From Mercenaria mercenaria (Eukaryota; Mollusca; Bivalvia; Venerida; Veneridae), in assembly GCF_021730395.1 (NCBI RefSeq), contig NW_026463373.1:1-64000 (forward strand): a DNA stretch of 64,000 nucleotides. The letters are read 5' to 3'. Below, piece by piece: positions 54,810 through 64,000 of the stretch (its first letter is position 1; every line of letters begins with the position of its first letter). The translations under genes and the position numbers were made by a program. A model generated the notes under the pieces. The model was not told the DNA's origin. It worked only from the letters and a program-made list of their open reading frames with translations, and ran no database searches.

Positions 54810-55390
54810 CCCTTAATGAATGACAGAGTTATGGACCAGAAAGGAAAACCCCTATTGATCTTTGAACTCCGACTGTGACCTTTTAGTTAGGGATAAGGAT
54901 TTTGCTTAAGACACAGGAACATTTATGCAAAGTAATATTGTAATCCCTTGATGGATGACAGAGTTCTGGACCGGACGCGAAACAGACCCTGTTCATGCCA
55001 TGTTAACATTTGACTGCCAAGTGTGATATTGACCTTTAAGCTAGGTGTCTGAAAGTTAAGCTTGACACATTGTCTTATTATGGGATACATTAATGCCAAG
55101 TAATATTAAAATCCCTTCACGATTGTTGAGTTACAGACCGGACAGGAAAAAAAGCCATGTTGATCTTTGACCTCCAAGTGTGACCTTGACATTTGAGCTA
55201 GGGATCTAGGTTTTCGCATGACTTGTCGTCTTGTCAAGGGAAATATTTGTACCAAGAAATATTAAAATCCTTTGATGAATGAAAGTTATGGACCTGACAA
55301 AAATTGCGGACGAACGGGCGGAATGGCGGACGGAAAAGCGCAATCATGTAGTCCCCGAAATGGTTTTCAACCAGTAGGGTACTAATAAAA
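54810..55390. mobile_element. Truncated relative of the 25145-26741 element
   Basis: Three to four worn modules with AAAATCCCTTCACGATTG-like and TGATCTTTGACCTCC-like blocks, then the GGACGAACGGGCGGAATGG tract and the end TTTTCAACCAGTAGGGTACT. The left end is missing. Confidence 0.6.
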
Positions 55391-55790
55391 ACATATTTTG
55401 ATCATAAAACATTCTTTGTTCCTTTAAAATCAAAGCAAAATATGGGTACTAATATTGTATTGATCTGTAACTTTACATTTGTGAGCAGGTTTTATTAGTT
55501 GTTAAAAACATCCACTGTATCTCATGTACCCTGTAATATACAGATGTTAACAAAATAGTAACAATTAAAGAGAAAACGACTTCAGAAAGTAGACACCCAC
55601 AAAGAAAAACACCGCCAAACTTTAAACAAAATGATTCCAGTCCGTCTCGTCATTCTTACGATAGGATTTTTGCTTGAATACAACGAAATAGACCGAGACT
55701 TTTCGTGTTGATAATGTATAAATACCAAGTTCCATTTCAATAGGATGGAAACTGCGGAAGGAGCTTAGTACACAATGTTCTGATGTAGTT
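55391..55790. other. Intergenic or unassigned left part of the next element
   Basis: No recognised gene or repeat border. Confidence 0.3.
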
Positions 55791-57036
55791 GTAACACTTC
55801 AAGGTCCAAAAAAGGGTCATAACTCCAAACAATTACATCCACACTATCTCATGTAGCTTGTACTATACAAATATACCTACTTTAATATCTCAGGTAATTG
55901 AGTTTTGAACCCGACCTATATTTCACAGAGACAAACATCCTGACAATTTTTTATGAAGATCAAATGGAAAATGTAGTCTCTAGAGGTTATGACCTAATTT
56001 GACCTAGTGACCTAGTGTTTGAGCCCAGGTAAACCAATGAACTTAACCTGAAGACAAACAATCTGACAAAGTTTTATGAATATCAAATCAAAACTGTTGT
56101 TTGTAGAGTGTTAACATGCTTTCCCTATAATTTTACCTAGTGACCTAGCTTAAGATGTCAGATGACGACCCAGTTAAAAATTTGATCTTTATTTCATAGA
56201 GACAAAGATGTTGACAAAGTTGTCTGAACATCAAGATGAAAATGTGTCCTCTAGAATGTTAACAAGGTTTTTCTATGATCTGACCAAGTGACCTGAATAA
56301 AGATATCAGGTAACCCAGTTTTGAACTTGACCTTTATTTTGTGGGGAATAACATTTCGACAAGTTTTGAAAAAGATCAAATGGAAAATGAGGCCTCTAAT
56401 AACAAGCTTTTTTTTTAATTTGACATAGTGACCTAGTTTTTAAGCATTCTGAAAAAGTTTTATGAAGATCAAATCAAAAATGCTGCCTCTGGTGTGTTAG
56501 CAAATTTGTTTTATAATTTGACCAAGTGGCCTAGTTTTTTAACTCAAGTAATTCAATTTCGAAACTTATTCTATATTTCATTGACACAGACACTCCTACA
56601 AAGATTTATGATAACCAAAGAGAAAATGTGGCCTCTACAGTATTAACAAGGTATTTCTACGATTTGACCTAGTGACCTTCTTAAAGATCTCAGGTAACCC
56701 AGTTTTCAAACTTGACCTAGACTTCGCGAAGACAAACAGTCTGGCAAAGTGTTATGACATGAGGTAGAAAATGTGGCCTCTAGAGTGCTAACACACGGAC
56801 TTAGTGGCCTTGTTTTTTTTTACCGCAGATGACCAAGTAGCAAACTCGTCCGAGATTGTATTGAGGGTAACACTCTGACCAAGTTTCATTAAGATTTTGC
56901 CAAAACTGTGACCTCTAAAGTGATTACAGTGTAACTGTGGACGACGCTCGACGGACGACGGACGGCGACGGACGCTGGAAACAGGGTGATCACAATAGCT
57001 CACCTAGAATACTTTGCGCTCAGGTGAGCTAAAAAG
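55791..57036 (+). mobile_element. Modular element with DR2-bearing modules
   Basis: Modules of about 130-150 bp carry TTTATGAAGATCAAATGGAA-like and TGACCTAGTGACCT-like blocks; the latter is perfect at 56000-56013 and 56665-56678. A GGAC-rich tract lies at about 56939-56977, then GGTGATCACAATAGCTCACC and CAGGTGAGCT, the same right end as 28037-29494. The left end is not clear. Confidence 0.6.
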
Positions 57037-57239
57037 AAAACAGATCTCCAACTACAAAGGCTTCTAAAATAGCATGCACAAGAGTAGTGCTTACAGCAGC
57101 ATTCTGTTACATCGAATTTAATGTGATATAGAAAAACTTCCTAGATTTTTCAATCGAAACATAAATCAAAATTAACAACAAAAAATAATTAGATACAATT
57201 ATTTTAAGTGAGCATCTTTGTGTGTACCAGCAAATAAAG

Positions 57240-59562
57240 AAACATGAGTCAACAAAATCAGTCCTCCTCCTCCAGCTCATACTCTTCAACATCAAATGCA
57301 TCGTTTTCGTCATCATCGTCATCTGCAACCTTTGGAAACTCGACCACTTCACACTCTTCATCTTTTCCGAAAGCCATGCCAATAAGAGGAGAGAACCTTG
57401 GGTCCTTGTCTTCTTCAATCTTAATCTCCGGCACAAATCGCCGCAACCAGTCGATTATATTGTCGTTGTTCATATAAGCTCTGAGACCTTCGTATGCTAG
57501 GCGTACCTGAAATAGATAAAAAAAAATAGATAAGATTATTGCCGTATACAATGCAGGCTTGTTTTTGCCTGTTCCGTATTGTGGCGGGTACCAGGACGAA
57601 AGATTTCTAGTGTTGGCGCGGGTTTCAGGACGAAAGAAAAGATTTCTCGTGTTGGCGCAGGAGCTAGAGCGAACAGACAGGCCATAACAAACAGGTAAAC
57701 GACTGACTCAAATCTAGTCGTTTGTGCCCGTCCAAACACAGTGGTCAATACTACTAACCGTCAAACCTCATTTTTCTCTTTGGCACCCGCGCAATCACAA
57801 ACATGTGTTCTGATTTTCTAATTATTAAACCATTATACGAAGAAGTTGGACTAGATGTCTTTGAATTAATCAATTATAATAAAGGTTCGCTATATATCAA
57901 CAATCGATTCATCAACAATATTTTCCTAAAACATTCAGTACATACCAATAAATCGAATATTTTTTACTTTGGTTTTGCCTGTGCTCCACCGTGTTTGTCC
58001 CACGCCGCGGCGGCGTCAAATCTGCACTCGCCGGCTGGACCGATAAAGTATACTGGTAAAGAGTCATAACCTCCCTGCACCGATGTGTTTGCATCACCGC
58101 GGCGACTGCCTGAATTAAAGAAGGCAAACGCACTTGACTTGTACTGTATAAACTGATGTATACATGTATATAGTCAAGGATTAAACATTGTAGGAGTGGT
58201 GGACTTTGTGTTTCTTACCCGTTGCTGAAATCATATATTTGCGGTTAACAGTAGTATCATTTGACAGGAATAACTGCTACATCCTTAAATTATTACTGAA
58301 TTAAAAGAATTGAAGAAATAAGTTACTAATATTGACAAAAATAAATCTGAAAGAAGTCGGAACTTGTCGCACAGTATCGCAATATGTCATTTTTCTACAT
58401 TGGTAAAATATCTATAAACAACTATTTCATTCGTTCATTTGTTCTTACTTTCGTTCGTTCATTTGGTAATAATAATATGATAAAAGATAGGAAATGAAAC
58501 CAATGATAGATATTAATTCAACGAACTTACTTTCTCGTACAGTCTGTCTTGTTCTGTATGTTTGGTATTGTACCATTTGCTGTTCTGCCTCTAGCTCCCA
58601 ACGGCGGACTATGAGTAAATTAAACAGATATATTTTACATACCTATGAAATAAACCTCATCTTCGGCTTTCTATTTATTGCCTTTGTAAGTGACCATTTA
58701 CTCATTAAGCATAATACACTGAAAATGTTCAAATCAGAAAAGGTATTTGTGATGCTTAGAACCAGGTCGTCTCTATTCAGATATGGTCTTAGTAATATCC
58801 TATTAAATCGCTATCATTCATGATTTGTCCGGGAATACAGAGATGTGATAAAACATGTAATATATAAATAGATAACTTAAAGATATTTTGGCATTTATAT
58901 CAACGAGATAGAATTGCTGTTAGATAACCATTTAAGTTCCTCCGCGATAGTAATATTCTAGGGCATATATAGTTAGATGCTTACTCAAAAATGTGTCTTC
59001 GCTTTCAAATGGAATATGTATAGAAAATTGCATCACCTCTTTGCACAACTTTCTTTGTTATTTATGCATAATTTCAGTTTCACCCAAATACGTGTGTCTT
59101 TAAAATTAATTACAATAACGCTTAAAACACATACCTGTCTTAATGTAAATCAAATTCCATTTCTATTCTGCAAATAGTGTGCATACGCTCGCTCAATACT
59201 TGAAGTTCAGTTTCACTTTAAGTTGTGACGTATTATCTCTACGGACACATCGTCAAAAGTGAGGTTTCAACGTTGACGTAACTTTATTTTAACGTCATAT
59301 CCGTGTAATTCCAATATCTATTTATTCAAGCAATTTGACTGGTTTAGCCGAGAGTTCACGTACTGAGAACCCATTGCGTCGTACACGTATTTCACCGTTG
59401 CATCAATGCCAAATCGGATGACAGTTATAGCCGAGAAACGATGATAACTTTATTTCTGAGCGTCGTTACCGCCAGAACAGTTACCCTCTGGCCAAAAATT
59501 CCCACCGGTGAAAACATCTTATATTCTGCCAAAGAAGAAGAAATGTACAGCAACAATATTTT
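57240..59562 (-). repeat. Segmental duplication, copy 2 (pseudogene)
   Basis: Counterpart of 21100-24440 in the same orientation. It is cut at the right by the element starting at 59563. Confidence 0.8.
57258..59160 (-). pseudogene. Broken copy of the four-exon gene at 21117-24043
   Basis: All four exons can be located: 59135-59160, 58531-58608 (5' part lost), 57946-58109 and 57258-57506. Exon 1 reads MEFDLH then a TAA stop, exon 2 has lost the region for about 13 residues including its normal acceptor, and exon 3 gains a TAA after AQAKPK. Exon 4 is still open and close to copy 1, with FVPEIKIEEDKDPRFSPLIG and an acidic end. Two stops plus the deletion make a full-length product impossible, though a short protein from an inner start is not excluded. 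Intron 2 lacks the minisatellite of copy 1. Confidence 0.8.
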
Positions 59563-60972
59563 TGTGCCCCCCCCCCCCCATGAGTGGTGGGGGCATATAG
59601 ATTTGCTCTTGTCCGTGCGTCCGTGCGTCCGTCCGTCTGTCCGTCCGTCCGTCCGTCCGTCCGAAGTTCGTGACGCGCCTAGCTCGAAAAGTATTTGATA
59701 TAAATTGATGAAACCTTGCATGAGTCTTTATCATGATATGAACTTGCGCACCTCCTATTTTTCGTCTGGCTCCACCCCATATTTTCAGAGTTATGGCCCC
59801 TGAAATAGTCAAAAATGCACATTTTGACCTTGTGACACGTCTAGCTCAAAAAGTATTTGATATAGATTCATGAAACCTTGCATGAGTCTTAATCATGATA
59901 TGAACTTGCGCACCTCCTATTTTTCATCTGGCTCCGCCCTCTATTTTCAGAGTTATGGCCCCTGAAATAGTCAAAAATGCACATTTTCACCTTGTGACAT
60001 GCCTAGCTCAAAAAGTATTTGATATAGATTCATGAAACCTTGCATGAGTCTTAATCATGATATGAACTTGTGCACCTCCTATTTTTCATCTGGCTCCACC
60101 CCCTATTTTCAGAGTTATGGCCCCTGAAATAGTCAAAAATACACATTTTCACCTTGTGACACGCCTAGCTCAAAAAGTGTTTGATATAGATTCATGAAAC
60201 CTTGCATGAGTCTTAATCATGATATGAACATGCGCACCTCCTATTTTTCATTTGGGTCTGCCCCCAATTTCAGAGTTATGGCCCCTGAAGTAGTCAAAAA
60301 TGCACATTTTCACCTTGTGACATGCCTAGCTCAAAAAGTATTTGATATAGATTCATGAAACCTTGCATGAGTCTTAATCATGATATGAACTTGTGCACCT
60401 CCTATTTTTCATTTGGGTCCGCCCCCTATTTTTAGAGTTATGGCCCCTGAAATAGTCAAAAATGTACATTTTCACCTTGTGACACACCTAGCTCAAAAAG
60501 TATTTAATATAAATGGTTGAAAACTCGCATAAGTCTTTATCATGATATAAACTTGCACACCTCTAATTTTTTGTCTGGCTCCACCCCTTATTTTTAAAGT
60601 TATGGCCCCTGAAATAGTAAAAAATTGCACTTTTTCACCTAATTATATATCTAGCTGAAAAAGTATTTGATGTAAATTCAGGAAACCTTGCTGGAGTCTT
60701 TATCGTGATGTGACCTTGCACACTTAGCATTCTTCTTGAGAACCTTAGCTCTTATTACAGAGTTATGGCCCTTGAAATAGCCAAAATAGTGGATTTTTTG
60801 TTTTTGATGCTCATAGCTCAAAAAGTATAGCGCCTAGAATAATGAATCCTTTTCATAAAATGTTTGTTGAGGCTATACCCCATTAAGACTGCAAACATTT
60901 GAATTATTGCCACTTATTTGTGACAAATGTACCAGTGGGGGGCACACCCTGTGTCCTACAGACACATTCTAG
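59563..60972 (+). mobile_element. Modular element with seven 162-bp modules
   Basis: It starts with a C-run and GTGGTGGGGGCATATAG and ends GTGGGGGGCACACCC with ACAGACACATTCTAG. A (GTCC)n tract follows the left end (about 59610-59660). Modules with AGAGTTATGGCCCCTGAAAT lie near 59787, 59950, 60111, 60272, 60434, 60597 and 60756, with CTAGCTCAAAAAGTATTTGA in each. The last two are the most diverged. It is inserted at the edge of the segmental duplication copy 2. Confidence 0.65.
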
Positions 60973-61885
60973 TTTTTATCTTATTTTAATGTTCTGAAAA
61001 TGTTCCAGTATGGTAATGGAATCCTACTTCCAGGTATCTAAAATAATTTGGGTACAGTGGAGAGAGTCGTTTACAAGATATCAATAATCCATTCCAACAT
61101 AACTGGAATTTTCTACAGACATGTATTTTGTGATCCTGTTCCATATAACATGGAATCCAATGGATCTCATTCTGGATTCATTCCAAGATGATTTGAATTG
61201 TTTTGATTTGTATTTTTGTCGTCCTGTTCCATTAAGCATGGAATCTATTGAATCTTATTCAAGATCCATTGCAAAATGATTAGAATATTTTGGAAAAGCA
61301 TAATATGTAAGAAACTCTTCCAAGTGGATATGGAATCTATCCGCGGGTCCTGGTTTTGTTTACGTCGCTGATCAATGATTTATTCAGCGACAAATTACTA
61401 AATGAGATATATTATTTCTTAAGTATTCAAGACACTTACAAGATTTTTAGGAGTACATGTATGTATTGATAAGAACGAATGAGTTTATATGTGACGACAA
61501 AAATACATGTGCATATATTAACACACAGGCAATATAACAAAACACATCAATTTACGTACACTGTCCGTTTGTATGATATTAAATGGTCAATGTAAGTTTG
61601 TTTGCAGAGTCATTTTATTTCCGGTGTGTCACATCAGACAATTAAAAAGAATTTAAGGAATCTGATTGTGTGATGGGTAGAGGTAAATTATTCAATCTTT
61701 TTGTTCTTGGGTAATTACAGTTTTGCGGGTTCGCCCATTAATTGGTTTAGGAACATTGAATAGTCTGCTCTAAATTAATAATGGATGTTGTTAGTGAATT
61801 GATGAAGATGTGTTCAATTGTTACTAGAGACGATTTTGAACATCAAACTTGTTTTTGACATACTCATTTAAAAGCATCCTGTTTT
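60973..61885. other. Intergenic with a worn two-copy tandem
   Basis: A unit of roughly 90-100 bp with CCTGTTCCATATAACATGGA and CCTGTTCCATTAAGCATGGA occurs twice (about 61120-61205 and 61215-61295). A scrap of the 41-kb foldback family (AAATTACTAAATGAGATATA) lies near 61385. Confidence 0.4.
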
Positions 61886-61889
61886 ATTC

Positions 61890-63680
61890 TTTTAATACAT
61901 CTTCAGAGGGATGATCGAAGATTTTGTTCAGAAAAATGCTTGCAGAACGAGTCTGAAATGTGATTTGTTATTACATACTGATCAATCTGTGGGTTTTCAA
62001 CTCAAGTTCTTATTGATATATACTCCCAAGAATAGTGTCAGTGTCTGGAATACTACTGATGTCTTGACTGGTAAGTGTAAGCTTTTCGGAGACTTGTGAG
62101 TCATATTTGTTAGTTGATTATAACATTGTCTATGTTTATAAATGAAGTTTGTTCACACCTTTTTTTCTTTTTCTGAGTGTGCATTGTGTATTTTTTGTGC
62201 ATGTCAAATTCTGATACATCTGTAGCATTAATTGTTATGTCATCAGCAAATATAGTTTTTGAGATTTCGATACAAATAATTTATGTAGATGAGAAACATA
62301 CGGGGGCAAGGACAGATCCCAAGAGCACACCAGATGTCATAGGCTTTTTATCAGAAAATTTTCAGATTATGAAATAACGTTTTTTGAAATGCATGTCCAA
62401 TGTAGTAGTTTAACCATCAGACTGAACTTTATATTGTTGATATTACAGTTTTTATTGGGTTTATGCATTCTATAGATATTTATAGTTTATAATGTCAAAC
62501 GCTTTTCATAGAATCAAATATATGGTTCCAGCAAGTTCTCCTTTATTGATTGTTTATTATTGAAGTTAATTTAGTTTGCTCTAAAACCAGACTGAATTTA
62601 TGAAAAAGGTTATCTTTTTCTTGGTAGGATTTTAAGCAGTTACTGATATATTCCGCTGTAACATATTTGACAAAGCTTGCAATATTAGTTATGGTGGCTG
62701 ATTTCTGCCATTTTCTCCCCGCGACCTAGCCGAGCGAAAACACGAGAATTAACAAGTTAAAATGGCTGGGGCGCGGGGCGAAAACTCGCTATTTAGCGGT
62801 GGCGCGAAGCGAAAACTCGCTGTTTAGCAAGGTCGCGGGGCGAGATTTAATAACTGGAATGTCGGGGGCGCGGTGCGAAAATACGATATTTAGCGCTGCT
62901 TAAATGTCGAGTTTTCGCACCGCACCCCAGTCATTCCAGTTACTTAATCTCGACTTTTCGCCCTGCGACACCGCTATTTATCTTGTTTTCGCTCCGCACC
63001 CCCGGTAAATAGCGAGTTTTCGCCTTGCGGCCCCGCCATTTTAACCATCTTAATCCTCGTGCTTTCGCTCGGCGAGGTCGCGGGGCAAAAAGTCGAAATG
63101 GCACAAATCAGCCATATAGATAATTGCAACACGTTACACTTACAAAACGAAAATGCAAAAAGTCGAAATTAGAGAAATAAAACGGCGGTGTCGCGGGCGA
63201 CAACCCGCGAAAAGTCGAGATTTAGTAACTAAAATGGCGAGGGCGCGGGGCGAAAACACGATAATTAGCGCTCTTCAAACGTCGAGTTTTCGCACCGCGC
63301 CCCCGCCATTAGGGTTATTAAATCTCGACTTTTCGCCCCGCGACCCCGCTAATTATCGTGTTTTTGCTCCGCGCTCCCGCTAAATAGCGAGTTTTCTCCC
63401 CGCGCCCCCGCCATTTTAACTTGTTAATTGTCGTGTTTTCGCTCGGCGGGGTCGCGGGGCGAAAACGCGAAATGGCAGAAAACAGCCCCCATAATTTGTC
63501 GATAGTTTTCTTTTTCAGAATTTGATCATTGTTTGAATACCGGTGTTATGTTTAATTTAAATATTGCTCTTTTGCTGAGATCTTCTTCAAGGGAGCTTGC
63601 TATTATATCATATGAAAGACTGAGATACTTAGAACTTGTAGAACTTAATCCAGCTAATACGGTAGCTTTAGTTTAAACAT
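61890..63680 (-). mobile_element. Degraded LINE (CR1/L2/Jockey-like reverse transcriptase), split by an insertion
   Basis: Read on the minus strand from 63680: ITPVFKQ and ENYRQI (RT start, compare NYRPIS), interrupted by 62690-63497, then ITNIASFVKY, KGELAGTIYLIL with KAFDIINYKYL, GVLLGSVLAP, FADDITINATDVS (the FADD active site, in another frame) and LGVYINKNL. Many stops and frame changes show age. The endonuclease and 3' end were not found. The clade is a guess from the RT motifs. Confidence 0.7.
62690..63497. mobile_element. CpG-rich palindromic element inserted in the LINE
   Basis: The ends TATGGTGGCTGATTTCTGCC and GGCAGAAAACAGCCCCCATA are inverted to each other; a third, inner copy of the end lies at about 63098-63118. 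The body is built from units such as CGCGGGGCGAAAACTCGC and CTATTTAGCG in both orientations, far richer in CpG than its surroundings. No coding capacity. Confidence 0.75.
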
Positions 63681-64000
63681 ATTTATTGCATGAATTTCAC
63701 AAATAACAATAGTACAGTAACCATTTTGCATGCAAAGAATATTGACGAAAGCACATTGTACTTATAAGGTCAATCTTCTATTATAAGATATATACCAAAA
63801 ACATGGCTTAAATTTACAAAACAGAATAATATTTCTTGTGCAATACATCCAATTTTAGAAGAAAATATAAGATAAGAGATGTTTCTTAAAATCGTAGACA
63901 CTTAACATATAAGGCTGTATTCCTATAAATCCCAAGAACAAAACAAAATATTGACAGCCTGTTCGTACATATTTTAGAAGTCACAAATAAGTTAAGTGCT
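63681..64000. other. Right edge, no recognised feature
   Basis: AT-rich; neither gene nor repeat is recognised. Confidence 0.35.

Noticed and set aside
59441-59812. Frames on both strands with RPSVRPSVRPS / DGRTDGRTDGR runs
   Set aside because: They are translations of the GTCC tetranucleotide tract at the left end of the modular element.

Overview
The window looks like metazoan nuclear DNA, most likely from a bivalve mollusc. The host genes have introns with GT/AG ends, the DNA is AT-rich, and the repeats (about 160-bp tandem modules containing GGGCCATAACTC, SINEs ending in GTTAAACCC, foldback elements) are of kinds I associate with bivalve genomes. That assignment is inference. There are no bacterial or organellar features and no true tRNA or rRNA gene.

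Layout. (1) 2.9-13.4 kb, minus strand: nine 5' coding exons of HEATR3, the 5S-RNP import chaperone; its 3' part lies left of the window. Its introns are packed with SINEs, MITEs, minisatellites and modular transposon-like elements. (2) 14.0-18.8 kb, plus strand, head-to-head with HEATR3: a five-exon gene for a 180-aa single-pass membrane protein with Sel1 repeats. (3) 21.1-24.4 kb, minus strand: a complete four-exon gene of unknown function (184 aa, acidic C-terminus). A second copy at 57.2-59.6 kb in the same orientation is a pseudogene. (4) 24.9-29.5 kb: a SINE carrying a nested element, then another modular repeat. (5) 29.6-35.8 kb: a Ngaro/DIRS-type tyrosine-recombinase retrotransposon with an SGNH-hydrolase-like extra part, young but broken. 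(6) 36.5-39.2 kb: a minisatellite, a perfect palindrome and a large minus-strand exon of a cGAS-like (Mab-21 fold) receptor with the nucleotidyltransferase acidic residues present. (7) 40-57 kb: mostly repeats, including foldback hairpins, a mariner remnant, a tRNA-derived SINE and a DUF3504-like remnant. (8) 59.6-64 kb: another modular array, then a degraded LINE split by a CpG-rich palindromic element.

The most unusual pattern is a set of repeat elements with different ends and different internal sequence but one shared plan: inverted ends, sometimes a shared leader block, tandem modules of about 135-170 bp, and a GGAC-rich tract next to one end. Several module types carry nuclear-receptor-like direct repeats (DR1 or DR2), and most carry a GGGCCATAACTC box once per module. 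Two candidates stand out for biology: the cGAS-like receptor and the tail of a HEATR3 exon, with its splice donor, copied in tandem into the next intron. Everything here was read by eye, so gene models and repeat boundaries are approximate.
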